From Marinococcus halotolerans DSM 16375 (lineage in GTDB: Bacteria; Bacillota; Bacilli; Bacillales; Marinococcaceae), in the NCBI RefSeq assembly GCF_000420725.1, contig NZ_ATVM01000007.1:57697-121696 (forward strand): DNA of 64,000 nt. The letters are read 5' to 3'. Position 1 is the stretch's first letter; each line of letters opens with the position of its first letter. A program made the translations under genes and the position numbers. Shown here in pieces: positions 35,147-43,986 of this stretch. The notes under the pieces are model-generated. The model ran no database searches, was not told where the DNA came from, and saw only the letters and a program-made list of their open reading frames with translations.

Positions 35147-35951
35147 ACGATATTCCGAGCTCCTGCAGCATTTCCTTCACCGTAGCGGCCGTCCGCAGAT
35201 AGGAAAGCGAAATGTTCTGCGACGTGAACGCCATTGAAAGCTCCGGCCTGATCCCGGTCACAATCAGCTCCGAGCCAAGCAGGCGGAGCAGATGATGCAG
35301 ATTCATAATGCCGTCGGCCACCTGTTCGTCATACTCGTCCATGCCGGAAAGATCGAGAATCAGTTTTTCATAATGAATGTTCCCGTACGTTTCAGAAATC
35401 TTGTGAAAGATCATTTCAAACCGTTCATAGGACAAATCCCCAATCACCGGTAGCACAGAGATCTTTTCTGTGATCGGCACGATTGGCGTTGAGAGCCGGT
35501 CTACCTGGCGTTCGCTTCTGTCCAGGTCGTCTTCGTATTTTTTCTGCCGGGTGATGTCGCGCTGGACGCCAAGAAAATACAGACGGTTCTCCATATAAAT
35601 GGGCTCAATGTAAATTTCATTCCAAAACGGCGTGCCGTCTTTTTTGAAATTTTCGAGCTCAAGGACGTATTCCTCCCGGGCAGCCACGGCCCGTTTCATA
35701 TTTTCTATTGCCCGCTCGTCCCGGTTTTCCCCCTGGAGAAACCGGCAGTTGTACCCTACGCTTTCTTCATATGTGTAACCGGTAACATCGGTAAAGCCCC
35801 GGTTTACATAAACGATAGGGTTATCCTCCTTGTTCGGATCTGTAATAACCAGTCCGACCTTCGAATGATCGATCGCTTTTAAAATTAACGAGTTTTCCAA
35901 GACATCATCGTTAAACTCATCCATGACGCGTGCAGCCCTTTCCCAGTTCAA
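35145..35951 (-). CDS. Blue-light photoreceptor YtvA-like, LOV-STAS
   Basis: A 268-aa cytoplasmic sensor. The LOV domain (about 25-130) has the flavin-adduct cysteine in GYNCRFLQGENRDE and the FMN-contact stretches YVNRGFTDVTGY, NFKKDGTPFWNE and YFLGVQRDIT. A linker helix leads to a STAS domain (about 150-265) with LILDLSGMDEYDEQVADGIM. YtvA in B. subtilis sits in the stressosome and activates sigma-B in blue light. The intact Cys predicts photoactivity. The TTG start has only a distant GAGGT; ATG 35924 is an alternative without ribosome site. Sigma-B-like promoters on both sides fit its role. Confidence 0.9.
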   Translation of the reverse strand: MNWERAARVMDEFNDDVLENSLILKAIDHSKVGLVITDPNKEDNPIVYVNRGFTDVTGYTYEESVGYNCRFLQGENRDERAIENMKRAVAAREEYVLELENFKKDGTPFWNEIYIEPIYMENRLYFLGVQRDITRQKKYEDDLDRSERQVDRLSTPIVPITEKISVLPVIGDLSYERFEMIFHKISETYGNIHYEKLILDLSGMDEYDEQVADGIMNLHHLLRLLGSELIVTGIRPELSMAFTSQNISLSYLRTAATVKEMLQELGIS

Positions 35952-36076
35952 GTGTTTATTATGTACCTCATATCTGCTATTCCTTTTTTATACTGCGCTG
36001 TAAACTTCCAATTTTCTTCTCCCGGTACATTCTTTTTCCATTATAATAGAGACACGATTTTAAAGAAATTGCTCCC

Positions 36077-36102
36077 GTTGTAAGTTTAAAAAAAACGGGT
36101 AT
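36077..36102 (+). promoter_or_regulatory. Possible sigma-B-like promoter before lhgO
   Basis: GTTGTA, 14 bp, GGGTAT. The -10 is perfect and the -35 weak; a GTTTAA seven bases before GGGTAT has the wrong spacing. Confidence 0.35.
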
Positions 36103-36154
36103 GCAGTGCGTAAGCAGTTTCTGTGAAAAAATTGTCGTTTAAAGGAGCTTCGAT

Positions 36155-37339
36155 ATGTACGATTATATCATTATCGGCGGCGGAATCATCGGACTTGCTG
36201 CAGCCTATGCGCTGCTTGAAGAAGAACCCGGCGCCGGAGTAGTCGTTTTAGAAAAAGAATCCCATCTGGCCTCGCATCAGACAGGCCGGAACAGCGGCGT
36301 TATTCATTCCGGCATCTATTACCGCCCCGGGAGCCTGAAGGCTGTTCTTACAGAAAAGGGACGGAAATCGCTCGCTGCTTTCTGCGACCAGCACGGGGTT
36401 GACTATACTATTTGCGGGAAGATCATTGCCGCCAGGGACGAAAATGAATTACTGCAGCTGCGGAAGCTCTATGAACGCGGCAGACAAAACGGCCTGCAGC
36501 CGCGCTACCTGTCGCTTGAAGAGCTTGCAGAAAGAGAGCCGTACGTAAGCGCCCAGCACGCGCTGCTTGTGCCCGAAACCGGCATCGTCGACTACGGCGA
36601 GGTGGCCCAGGCTCTTGCGGCCGAAATCCGCAGACGGGGCGGTGATATCCTGATCGGACAGCAGGCCGAACAAATTCAGGAAGCCGAACAGAGCGTGAGC
36701 GTCACTACCCCGGACCAGACCTTTACCGGCCGGAAGCTCATCAACTGCGGCGGGCTGCACAGTGATAAAATTGCCCGCATGGCCGGTTACCATACAGATG
36801 TCCGTATTGTCCCGTTCCGCGGGGAATACTACACCCTTGCTCCGGAGGCGGAACACAAAGTCTCCTGGCTCGTCTATCCGGTACCGGATCCGGCCTTTCC
36901 TTTTCTCGGCGTTCATTTCACCCGTATGAGCCAGGGCGGCGTAGAGGCCGGACCAAATGCCGTATTAAGCTTCGAGCGGGAAGGATACGGAAAAATGGCT
37001 GTAAATCCGGCAGAGGCCTGGGAGCACCTCCGGTCCCCCGGACTGATGAAGCTTGCTTCCCGGTACTGGAAGGAAGGAGCGCGGGAATACGTGCGTTCGT
37101 TTTCGAAGCAGGCATTTACCGCAGAGCTGCAGCAGTTGATTCCTTCTCTTACAGCCGATGAGCTTGTACCTGGCGAATCAGGGGTGCGCGCCCAGGCCCT
37201 TCAGGAAGACGGGACGCTGATGGACGACTTCTTTTTCATTACAGGAGCCCGCAGCCTGCACGTATTAAATGCCCCGTCGCCCGCGGCAACAGCTTCGCTT
37301 GAAATCGGAAAAACGATAGCCCGAAAAGTGAAAGGATGA
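36155..37339 (+). CDS. lhgO: L-2-hydroxyglutarate oxidase-type FAD enzyme
   Basis: A 394-aa FAD-dependent oxidoreductase of the DAO/LhgO family. The N-terminal dinucleotide site is YIIIGGGIIGLAAAYALLE, followed by the family signature HQTGRNSGVIHSGIYYRPGS and a C-terminal FAD segment FFITGARSLHVLNAPSPAAT. LhgO oxidises L-2-hydroxyglutarate to 2-oxoglutarate, delivering electrons to quinone. AAAGGAGC precedes ATG. It is followed after 7 bp by a VOC gene, likely one operon. Other L-2-hydroxyacids are possible substrates. Confidence 0.87.
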   Translation: MYDYIIIGGGIIGLAAAYALLEEEPGAGVVVLEKESHLASHQTGRNSGVIHSGIYYRPGSLKAVLTEKGRKSLAAFCDQHGVDYTICGKIIAARDENELLQLRKLYERGRQNGLQPRYLSLEELAEREPYVSAQHALLVPETGIVDYGEVAQALAAEIRRRGGDILIGQQAEQIQEAEQSVSVTTPDQTFTGRKLINCGGLHSDKIARMAGYHTDVRIVPFRGEYYTLAPEAEHKVSWLVYPVPDPAFPFLGVHFTRMSQGGVEAGPNAVLSFEREGYGKMAVNPAEAWEHLRSPGLMKLASRYWKEGAREYVRSFSKQAFTAELQQLIPSLTADELVPGESGVRAQALQEDGTLMDDFFFITGARSLHVLNAPSPAATASLEIGKTIARKVKG

Positions 37340-37346
37340 CTCTCTT

Positions 37347-37709
37347 ATGACATTGTTTACCGGTATTGATCATGTACAGCTTGCTGCCCCGCCGGAAAGC
37401 GAGGAACAAGCCCGCCACTTTTTTCATACCATCCTCGGCATGCCCGAGATACCAAAGCCCGAAGATCTAGCCAAACGAGGCGGTGTTTGGTTTGACTGCG
37501 GCGGCCTCGAGGTTCATATTGGTGTCGAAGAGCCGTTTTCTCCGGCCCGCAAGGCCCATCCGGCGCTCCGCGTGCACAGCCTCGAGCTTGCCAGAGAACG
37601 CCTGCAGGAGTTTAACTGGCCCGTAAAGCCCGAACAGCCGCTGAACGGCTCTCCCCGCTTTTATACGGAGGACCCGTTTGGCAACCGCATCGAACTGATT
37701 GAAAGGTAG
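37347..37709 (+). CDS. VOC-family protein
   Basis: A 120-aa single-module VOC protein: FTGIDHVQLAAPPESEEQAR at the start and FYTEDPFGNRIELIER at the end, with conserved His, His (LEVHIGV) and Glu metal positions. ATG lies 7 bp after the lhgO stop, so it is translationally coupled and probably acts on a related small acid or aldehyde. The exact reaction is unknown. Confidence 0.82.
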   Translation: MTLFTGIDHVQLAAPPESEEQARHFFHTILGMPEIPKPEDLAKRGGVWFDCGGLEVHIGVEEPFSPARKAHPALRVHSLELARERLQEFNWPVKPEQPLNGSPRFYTEDPFGNRIELIER

Positions 37710-37710
37710 T

Positions 37711-37744
37711 AAAAAGCCCCCGGCATTTACCGCCGGGGGCTTCT
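37711..37744. terminator. Bidirectional intrinsic terminator
   Basis: GCCCCCGGC (37716-37724) pairs with GCCGGGGGC (37732-37740), flanked by A-run and T-rich sequence. Confidence 0.88.
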
Positions 37745-37754
37745 AATATCAGCT

Positions 37755-37937
37755 TTACAGACTGAGCATTTTCACCGAGTTTGGGTGCAGCTCTTCCTTT
37801 AATTGCTCATACATTGTCGTTGCGCAGTCTTTTCCTTCCAAGATTAATTCCTCTTTCGCCTCACGGCCTTTATAATTCTTTAGTGAAATCTCATGGCCGT
37901 CCTGGTCTACTGCAATCAGCATATACCTTTGTTTCAT
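37755..37937 (-). CDS. Hypothetical small protein, 60 aa
   Basis: A short acidic/basic mixed protein beginning MKQRYMLIAVDQDGHEI and including YKGREAKEELILEGKDCATT. GGGGGAG lies 5 bp before ATG. No motif is recognised. It is convergent with lhgO-VOC at a shared terminator, which supports it as a real gene. Confidence 0.55.
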   Translation of the reverse strand: MKQRYMLIAVDQDGHEISLKNYKGREAKEELILEGKDCATTMYEQLKEELHPNSVKMLSL

Positions 37938-38120
37938 GGATGCTCCCCCTTTTCTCTTCCCTCTCTTTATGCAGCCGTAGTGTTTTTCATCTGTTTATAT
38001 ACGTCGTCTCTGTCTACTGGTTGTTTGTTTAAGGTTAAATGGGCTGTCAGAGATATTATTTTCCCGCATACCGCCCGGTGTAAACTTTCCCCGCTTATGA
38101 CTATCTGCTTATAACCTCTG

Positions 38121-38146
38121 GTTTTCTTTAACGCCGTTGCGGGTAC
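38121..38146 (+). promoter_or_regulatory. Possible sigma-B-like promoter
   Basis: GTTTTC, 14 bp, GGGTAC lies 74 bp before the 70-aa gene. The rest of the 282-bp gap 37938-38219 shows no other clear signal. Confidence 0.35.
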
Positions 38147-38219
38147 ATAGTCTTTAAGTCAATTAGTATATACCGCTCTTATTCATGTTATTTATTATAC
38201 GCCGAGGGAGTGAAATACG

Positions 38220-38432
38220 ATGGATTACTCCATGTCGCGTCAGGTTATTTACTGCTCGATCACAAAACAAAGGGTGCTTCACGAATTATCCTACGTTTAT
38301 AAAGACGGCGTGTTTGACTCTGTTGCTACGTGCACGGGAGTGTCAGAAGCCTGCGCGGATTGTCCTCTGCTGGAGTTCAACCGCGCATACGAAGCAGCAC
38401 CCACGCCCCGGAAACAACTCGTCAGTGGATGA
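38220..38432 (+). CDS. Small cysteine-containing hypothetical protein, 70 aa
   Basis: The protein begins MDYSMSRQVIYCSITKQRV. Its second half holds CTGVSEACADCPLLEF, so four Cys (one N-terminal, three clustered) could bind a metal or form a redox site. AGGGAGTG precedes ATG. A terminator follows. No family is recognised. Confidence 0.55.
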   Translation: MDYSMSRQVIYCSITKQRVLHELSYVYKDGVFDSVATCTGVSEACADCPLLEFNRAYEAAPTPRKQLVSG

Positions 38433-38445
38433 TATCTCTGTTCAT

Positions 38446-38492
38446 AAAAAATCTTCCTTCCCACTCGCGCGTGGTCAGGAAGATTTCTTTTG
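38446..38492. terminator. Bidirectional intrinsic terminator
   Basis: AAATCTTCCT (38449-38458) pairs with AGGAAGATTT (38477-38486), with inner CCAC/GTGG. It overlaps the stop of the minus-strand gene at 38475. Confidence 0.75.
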
Positions 38493-38822
38493 TTTATTTT
38501 TATAATAGCGCAGGGTTTTCTGGGTATCATTTAAATCCCGCATCAGCCGGTAGGGCTTGCTTGCCAGCCGGAACGGCATCCGTACGACAAACGGAGTTCT
38601 GCTTTCCTTGTACTCCTCTGTTAAACGAGTAGGCTTCGTAGTCACGCGGTCATACACTTCGCTGTACCATTCCTTCATAATATCACGGTTTAGTGTGAGC
38701 TCCCGGCCGCACGTGCGGCATTCCATGCTGTACACATCCCCATTAATATATTCCACGTTGTGGGGCGTCTCTTCCTTACAATGAGCGCACTGTAAGTAAA
38801 TAAGCTCCTTACGTTTTTTCAT
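38475..38822 (-). CDS. Small zinc-ribbon-like protein, 115 aa
   Basis: The N-terminal half has two CxxC knuckles, LQCAHCKEETPHN and MECRTCGREL, spaced as in a zinc ribbon. The C-terminal half is basic and helical (FRLASKPYRLMRDLNDTQKT). This layout resembles small 'bh protein'-type Bacillus proteins of unknown function. AGGAGG lies about 10 bp before ATG. It may bind nucleic acid; that is inference from the basic tail. Confidence 0.65.
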   Translation of the reverse strand: MKKRKELIYLQCAHCKEETPHNVEYINGDVYSMECRTCGRELTLNRDIMKEWYSEVYDRVTTKPTRLTEEYKESRTPFVVRMPFRLASKPYRLMRDLNDTQKTLRYYKNKQKKSS

Positions 38823-38921
38823 CGCTTCAGCCCCTCCTTTACTTATTGCTCTTTTATTATACCACGATTTGAAGACGTAAAAAGAAGCTGCCGCTAATTT
38901 CAGCAGCGCTTCCTTCTCAAT

Positions 38922-40214
38922 TTATTTCCACTCGTGATCCTGCATTTTCCTAAGACGCCAGATCGTTGATTCTACTGTCTGCTCCACGTCCTGGTACGTA
39001 ATAACCTCCCCTTTTCTTACAGCACGGGTCATTCGTACATTTTTGTCCACCAGGCCAATTGGAAGCGCCCCTTTTTCCTTTGCTTCCCGGGCTTCCATTA
39101 CCGTGCCGTAAATGGTGAAGCCGCCAATCGAATCCAGATGCTCATCCACCTCCAGATCGCGCTTCGCCACAGCCACTGTTTCAGCAATATGGCCGGCGTC
39201 GGGAGCGATCGTCGCCTGGCCGTCCAGGAACGCCCGTGCCACAGAAAGCGGCGTTTCCAGGCTCGTAAGGTGATACGGCCGGTACAGCACGTAGTTTGGT
39301 CCGTCTCCCATTTTTAAATATTTCATTTCCGCGTTCACTTCCTCCATGTCAGAAGCAACGATGGCAAACACGCCCGGGGCGATGCCGTTAATGTATTCCA
39401 CAATATGCTGTTTGTCGACTTTGCCTCCCTGCTCCCGCAGCTGGAAGAGCTCCGGCAGATCGGCGACCCCGGCTTCGAAGCCGTTCATGCCCGGCTTCTC
39501 CGGCACAAAGCCGGTGGCGTTCGCCACAGCATTCATCTCCACCATCGTTTTCGTGCCGTCCTGGAAGGAGGCAAGCATTTTTGGGCTCGATCCCTTCTCT
39601 CTGGCTTCCGCTGCTGCGGTGTCGGGATTCGCTTCAACATTTAACGGGTTGTTTTTGCCTTTACCAAGCGCCACCACCTCAAAGCCAATTGCATCGGCAA
39701 AATCGTACAGCTCCATAATCGCTCCCGGCTCGTCTCCTGCCGACCCGGTGTATACAACGCCGCTTGCATCCGCCATCCGCTTCAGCAGCGGCCCGACAGT
39801 AACATCCGCCTCGACGTTCAGCATGACGATATGCTTCCGGCTCAAAATCGCGTTCCAGGCAATTTCTGCTCCAATGTTCGGCACCCCGGTCGCATCCACG
39901 ACAACGTCCACTTCCTCGAGTGCGCATACGAGCAGTGCTTTGGTGGAAGCCACCACTTTGTTCATGCGGATAGCCTGCGAGGCTTCTTCTTTATCGTTAG
40001 TAGAAACAATATTTCCCCGCTCAATGCCGGCATGCCCGTATGCGTTAATGACGTTATCTTCATTTATGTCCGCGGTAATGACAACCCGCATGCCCTTCAT
40101 GTTTTCAATCTGCGCGATCATGCCGCGTCCCATCTGGCCGGCGCCGACAAGACCCACCTTAATGTAGCGGCCCTCTTTTTCGAGCGCCTGCAGCTTCCGG
40201 TTAATTCCTATCAT
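38922..40214 (-). CDS. NAD(P)-dependent oxidoreductase with C-terminal SAF domain (homoserine-dehydrogenase-like)
   Basis: A 430-aa cytoplasmic enzyme. The N-terminal Rossmann fold contains VGLVGAGQMGRGMIAQIENM and a homoserine-dehydrogenase-like core (VVDATGVPNIGAEIAWNAI, YTGSAGDEPGAIMELYDFAD). The C-terminal ~70 residues form an SAF (antifreeze/sugar-acid) domain with VRMTRAVRKGEVITYQDVE. Such proteins (COG4091-like) often neighbour polyol or sugar-acid genes. Here it is the last gene of a glucitol-family PTS operon, replacing the sorbitol-6-phosphate dehydrogenase expected in a srl operon, so the imported polyol-phosphate may be something other than sorbitol. Reaction unknown. Confidence 0.75.
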   Translation of the reverse strand: MIGINRKLQALEKEGRYIKVGLVGAGQMGRGMIAQIENMKGMRVVITADINEDNVINAYGHAGIERGNIVSTNDKEEASQAIRMNKVVASTKALLVCALEEVDVVVDATGVPNIGAEIAWNAILSRKHIVMLNVEADVTVGPLLKRMADASGVVYTGSAGDEPGAIMELYDFADAIGFEVVALGKGKNNPLNVEANPDTAAAEAREKGSSPKMLASFQDGTKTMVEMNAVANATGFVPEKPGMNGFEAGVADLPELFQLREQGGKVDKQHIVEYINGIAPGVFAIVASDMEEVNAEMKYLKMGDGPNYVLYRPYHLTSLETPLSVARAFLDGQATIAPDAGHIAETVAVAKRDLEVDEHLDSIGGFTIYGTVMEAREAKEKGALPIGLVDKNVRMTRAVRKGEVITYQDVEQTVESTIWRLRKMQDHEWK

Positions 40215-40236
40215 TGCTCTCCACTCCTATCCAGCT

Positions 40237-40611
40237 TTATTTTTTACGAAATACGATGGTGCTTCCCACCTGTATCGCAGGCAGCGGTTTGGCTTCTATA
40301 CAGACCGTCCCCGGGAGATCTGAATTTGTCTCCCCGTTAAACTGAAAGGTCGCATGCCCGAGATCCCGCAGCGTTTCGTTCGCTTTACCGCCAACAAACG
40401 TCAGGGAAAACACTTCTCCGTCAATGACCAGCTCATCCCCGGCTTCCAGATCCCCGTTTAACCCTTCGGCGTTATGCACAAAGCTGATGTCGTACAAATC
40501 CTTGGGGGCTGTTTCGTTGAATAAAATCATCATGCCATCGTCCATCAGCATCTGGGCGTCCTCTCCAATGCCGACTACGGTGGCTGTAAATACCTCTGTT
40601 TTCATCTGCAC
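40237..40611 (-). CDS. srlB: PTS glucitol/sorbitol family EIIA
   Basis: A 124-aa (or 122-aa) cytoplasmic phosphocarrier. The fold-typical sequence runs MKTEVFTATVVGIGEDAQML, with the probable phosphorylated His in VHNAEGL, then FVGGKANETLRDLGHATFQF. GTG 40611 is chosen at 7 bp from AGGAGG; ATG 40605 is two codons later. It lies 55 bp after the IIBC gene and passes phosphate from HPr to IIB. Confidence 0.88.
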   Translation of the reverse strand: MQMKTEVFTATVVGIGEDAQMLMDDGMMILFNETAPKDLYDISFVHNAEGLNGDLEAGDELVIDGEVFSLTFVGGKANETLRDLGHATFQFNGETNSDLPGTVCIEAKPLPAIQVGSTIVFRKK

Positions 40612-40666
40612 GGTCACTCCTCCTAAGAAATACAGAGCGGGCAGCACGTGCCCGCCGTTTTTATTT

Positions 40667-41701
40667 TTATGAATACAGGCCGAAGCTGAAAAGATAAGCG
40701 ATCACAACGGCAAGCGGGCCGGTAATAACCCTTGAAAACAGGACGGCCGGTACGCCGACGGAAATGGTCTCCGGCTCCGCCTCGCCGAGCGTCAGGCCAA
40801 CCGGTACAAAGTCCGCCCCCACCTGCGGATTAATGGCGAAAAGAGCTGGAAGCGCCATCGCCGGCGGAATGTTTCCCATGCCAATCTGGGTACCGATAAG
40901 CACCCCGACCACCTGGGCAATAACAGCACCAGGACCGAGCAGCGGAGATAAAATTGGAATCGCACATATAAAGGATAAAAGCAGCAGCCCGAAAATATTA
41001 CTGGCAAGCGGCGATACAAAGTTTGCGATCAGGTCACCAATGCCGGTGAATGTGATAATCCCGATAATCGTACTGACAAAAGCCATAAACGGGAGAATGT
41101 TCCGGATGACTGTATCAATCGTTTCACGCCCCGCCTGGAAGAAGACGCTTACCACGTTCCCGACGGCACGGCCGATACGTTCGATAATATTTGCCTTTTT
41201 CGGCCCCGTTCCCTTTGCTTTCATTTTTGCGTCGTCTTTAACCTGCCTGGCCACGTCCCGGTCCATCAAGGAGCTGTACGGGGAAGCTTTGTCCTCTGCT
41301 TCCGCTTCGGCAGCCGGCACCTCGTCCTCACTGATAGCCTTCATGTCTCTTTCAGCTACACCCGAGACAAAATTCTCTTCGTTAATATACTGCGCCAGCG
41401 GCCCGGCCGGTGACGTGCCGTGAATATTGACCGTCAGCACGCCCATTTTCGGGTAGACCCCGCAGCGTGCGGTGCCCCCGCAGTCAATAACCGCTGCGGC
41501 GATGTTTTCTTTATCATAGGAGGCTTTGAACCCATCCACCGCTTCGCCGCCTGAGAGCTCCGCCAGGCGCTCGGCGACGGGGTGAATACCGCCGCCGGTT
41601 ACCGACATAATATACCTTTTTTGATCATTTGGATGAATGACGAGCGGGCCTCCCCAGCCGCCTCTTCCCTTCGTTACCTCTACCGGTTTATATTCAGCCA
41701 T
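40667..41701 (-). CDS. srlE: PTS glucitol/sorbitol family EIIB-IIC2
   Basis: A 344-aa membrane protein. The N-terminal IIB domain (about 1-125) has the phosphorylated Cys in [18 protein letters not shown] charged linker leads to the IIC half with about five membrane segments, including [17 protein letters not shown] and [18 protein letters not shown]. It forms the permease with the IIC gene at 41736. Specificity within the Gut family cannot be read. Confidence 0.9.
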   Translation of the reverse strand: MAEYKPVEVTKGRGGWGGPLVIHPNDQKRYIMSVTGGGIHPVAERLAELSGGEAVDGFKASYDKENIAAAVIDCGGTARCGVYPKMGVLTVNIHGTSPAGPLAQYINEENFVSGVAERDMKAISEDEVPAAEAEAEDKASPYSSLMDRDVARQVKDDAKMKAKGTGPKKANIIERIGRAVGNVVSVFFQAGRETIDTVIRNILPFMAFVSTIIGIITFTGIGDLIANFVSPLASNIFGLLLLSFICAIPILSPLLGPGAVIAQVVGVLIGTQIGMGNIPPAMALPALFAINPQVGADFVPVGLTLGEAEPETISVGVPAVLFSRVITGPLAVVIAYLFSFGLYS

Positions 41702-41735
41702 TATTCTTCCCTCGCTTTTTCTTTTAAATTTTCAT

Positions 41736-42296
41736 TTATGCGCTGGCGCTTTTTTCCGTGGAACCATCTTCTGTATTAGCTGCCTGACGTCTGAGCATAA
41801 TGGCGGTGATCCATTCGGTTACCACGCCGCGGATTAATATAACGATCAGACCGACAATAAAGAAGCGGATAGCAAGCGGGCCGGCAGACAGACCAAGTGT
41901 TGTAATACCTGCTGATATTCCTGTGTAGACGAAAAGCTCGGCCGGGTTCGCGTGAGGAAACAAACCGGTAATTGGATGCACAAACGATACGGCAGAGTCG
42001 TAAAACGCCGGCTTCTGACGCTCCGGCAGGAAGCGTCCAAAGGTGTAGCACATCGGGTTGGTTAAGAAAAACACGGCCAGGACCGGAAACAGCGTATAGC
42101 GGAGAAAGAAATATTTGGTGCTCTTCTGGGCCAGCGAGTAAATCCGTTCTTCGCCGATGAATTTAATCATGGCGTTCACGGCAAGAATTAAACATATGAG
42201 TGTCGGAATAATACCTGTAACGAGCCCGACAAACGTTTCACCGCCTGCCTGGAACATGCCGATAAAGCCTTCTGCGAGCGTTACTAAGAAATCCAT
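41736..42296 (-). CDS. srlA: PTS glucitol/sorbitol family EIIC
   Basis: A 186-aa integral membrane subunit with about four helices. Family sequence includes GLVTGIIPTLICLILAVNAM and SFVHPITGLFPHANPAELFV. Its start overlaps the gutM end by 13 bp, so the two are co-translated. The C-terminus is charged. Together with srlE and srlB it makes a complete Gut-type PTS. Confidence 0.9.
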   Translation of the reverse strand: MDFLVTLAEGFIGMFQAGGETFVGLVTGIIPTLICLILAVNAMIKFIGEERIYSLAQKSTKYFFLRYTLFPVLAVFFLTNPMCYTFGRFLPERQKPAFYDSAVSFVHPITGLFPHANPAELFVYTGISAGITTLGLSAGPLAIRFFIVGLIVILIRGVVTEWITAIMLRRQAANTEDGSTEKSASA

Positions 42297-42706
42297 TTGT
42301 TATCCCCCTTTTTGTGTTTACGCTTTTGTTCTGCAAGAATCTGCTGGGCTGCCATCAGATGAGCCCGCTTCGGATGCTTCTTTTTCCCGGCAGCGCCTTC
42401 GGCCTCCCACTGTTTTTTTAAGTCATGGATGCTTTCACCCATCAGCTCCGGCGCTTCGGCGAATCTGGCGAACACCGTCACTCCTCTCATAATCCTGGCA
42501 TCGATCACCGTTCCTGCCTCATTGGTTACGAGCAGAAGCACCGTGCCAATGCCAAGCAGGCGTTTATCAATGCCTGTACCGAGATATCCTGAAGGGCGTC
42601 TGCCCATCGAAGCAATCATGTTGTTATAGTATTTCATCTGGCGGAAGGTCAGATAAAATTGAATCAGCCATATGACGACAAACGCAGCGATAAAATAACC
42701 CCACAT
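42284..42706 (-). CDS. gutM: GutM-like glucitol operon activator
   Basis: A 140-aa protein with one N-terminal membrane helix (WGYFIAAFVVIWLIQFYLTF) and the family core RQMKYYNNMIASMGRRPSGY, then ARIMRGVTVFARF. GutM-type proteins accompany Gut PTS operons and, in some species, are needed for operon activation together with SorC/GutR regulators. ATG 42706 is chosen at 8-9 bp from AAAGGAGG. It is the first gene after the promoter-operator at 42714-42781. Confidence 0.85.
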   Translation of the reverse strand: MWGYFIAAFVVIWLIQFYLTFRQMKYYNNMIASMGRRPSGYLGTGIDKRLLGIGTVLLLVTNEAGTVIDARIMRGVTVFARFAEAPELMGESIHDLKKQWEAEGAAGKKKHPKRAHLMAAQQILAEQKRKHKKGDNKWIS

Positions 42707-42713
42707 CCTCACC

Positions 42714-42781
42714 CCTCCTTTACATTTGTAACAACTTGTAACCTTTGTAACCATATTAAAGCGTTTTCATACAGCCGTCAA
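42714..42781 (-). promoter_or_regulatory. Promoter-operator of the Gut-type PTS operon
   Basis: Minus strand: TTGACG (42781-42776), 17 bp, TAATAT (42758-42753), then TTACAAAGGTTA-N9-ACAAATGTAAAGGAGG (42750-42714... 12 + 9 + 16 bp). The same architecture recurs before the dehydrogenase operon at 48739-48806. Three TTGTAA units 9-10 bp apart (plus strand 42726, 42736, 42745) suit a tetrameric SorC protein. A cre-like element with one mismatch (42755-42769) lies in the spacer. Confidence 0.78.
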
Positions 42782-42903
42782 TCTATTTTTCAGATATTTT
42801 AAAAATTTATTTTTGTGCGGGTTTCCCGGAATAATTGGCAATTATTTCTTTTATTTTACATATGTTCTTAATTACACATTTGTTCATACATATATTAAAA
42901 AAA

Positions 42904-42954
42904 TATGCCAACGGCTTTATTGGCATAAAAAAATGGCTCCTTTGACAGGAGCCA
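42904..42954 (-). terminator. Terminator and adjoining hairpin after the SorC gene
   Basis: TGGCTCCT (42934-42941) pairs with AGGAGCCA (42947-42954), followed by TTTTTTT on the minus strand. A second stem TATGCCAA/TTGGCATA (42904-42927) comes next. The remaining AT-rich gap up to the PTS promoter holds nothing else I can name. Confidence 0.8.
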
Positions 42955-42962
42955 GGCGCACG

Positions 42963-43904
42963 TTATTCGGTTAAGGCTTCTGCAATTTGATTATCCACGA
43001 TCAGCACATCCAGATAGCCGCCCTTTAATGCAGCTTCAATACCGAGAACTTTATGGGACCCCTGGGCTACGCCGACGACTTCGGGAATACTTTTGATTTC
43101 CTCAAGCGTGAGGCCAATGACCCGGTTGTTGATCGGGTGATCCACGCCGTGGCCGAGGGCGTCGAAAAACTTCGAGCTGATGTCTCCGACTGCTCCGGCT
43201 TTTCGGAGCGTGACGATATCTTCCTCCTGCAGGTATCCCATCGTTTCCATTGTGGAATGCTGCAGCGGGTTGCCGAGGCCAACGAGGGCAAGCTCTACGT
43301 TCCTGCCTTCCTCAAGCACCTGGGCAATGTCCTTGGACTGTACGAGGCGTTCCTTCAGGTCGTCGGTTTCGACCATGGCCGGGGCATACAGATACGAGCA
43401 GGAGGCATTCATTTTCTGCGCAAAGTGAAACGCCAGCTGATTGGAATGCAGATGCACGTATTTGTTTCCCATTCCTCCGATCAGCGGCGTAATCTGAATG
43501 TCTCGATGCTCGACGTACGGATACTCTTCAATCAGTGAGCGAAGCGTTGTGCCCCAGGAAATGCCGATCCGCTTTACCTGCTCCGATCTCTTGGCCACAT
43601 AGGAAGCGGCCGCTTTTCCGATCAGGCGTTTACCGAGATCAGGTGTGAATCCTGTCGTTGAGACAACCACCGCTTCTTTCAGCCCGTACTTTTTTTCAAG
43701 CTTCTGCTCCAGGTCGACGGTATGCACACTTTCATCTTTAATATATATTTCAACAATGCCTTCATCCCGGGCCCGCTGCAGCATTTTGGAAATGACCGGG
43801 CGGGAAACGCCCTGCTTTTTGGCGATCTGCGCCTGGGTCCATCCGTCAAAATGATACAGCTTTGCTACTTTTACGGTTTCTCTTTTTTCTTCCCAGTTGA
43901 GCAT
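42963..43904 (-). CDS. SorC-family sugar-responsive transcriptional regulator
   Basis: A 313-aa regulator. The N-terminal helix-turn-helix is WTQAQIAKKQGVSRPVISKM; the C-terminal sugar-phosphate-binding domain (about 55-313) shows RIGISWGTTLRSLIEE, ITPLIGGMGN, VGLGNPLQHST and GVAQGSHKVLGIEAALKGG. Such proteins are tetramers whose DNA binding responds to a sugar phosphate. It lies between the dehydrogenase operon (82 bp upstream) and the PTS operon (downstream), and both carry the same promoter-operator, so it is the natural candidate to control both. Confidence 0.9.
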   Translation of the reverse strand: MLNWEEKRETVKVAKLYHFDGWTQAQIAKKQGVSRPVISKMLQRARDEGIVEIYIKDESVHTVDLEQKLEKKYGLKEAVVVSTTGFTPDLGKRLIGKAAASYVAKRSEQVKRIGISWGTTLRSLIEEYPYVEHRDIQITPLIGGMGNKYVHLHSNQLAFHFAQKMNASCSYLYAPAMVETDDLKERLVQSKDIAQVLEEGRNVELALVGLGNPLQHSTMETMGYLQEEDIVTLRKAGAVGDISSKFFDALGHGVDHPINNRVIGLTLEEIKSIPEVVGVAQGSHKVLGIEAALKGGYLDVLIVDNQIAEALTE

Positions 43905-43986
43905 AATTCTTCCCTCTATTCCATAAATTCATCTGATGCCAGTATATCACTCCCTGCCAAAAAACTATATACGCTTACATCGCTTT

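Noticed and set aside
36084..36102. GTTTAA followed by GGGTAT as a perfect sigma-B promoter
   Set aside because: Only 7 bp separate the hexamers; 12-15 are required. The weaker GTTGTA at 36077 has correct spacing and is reported instead.
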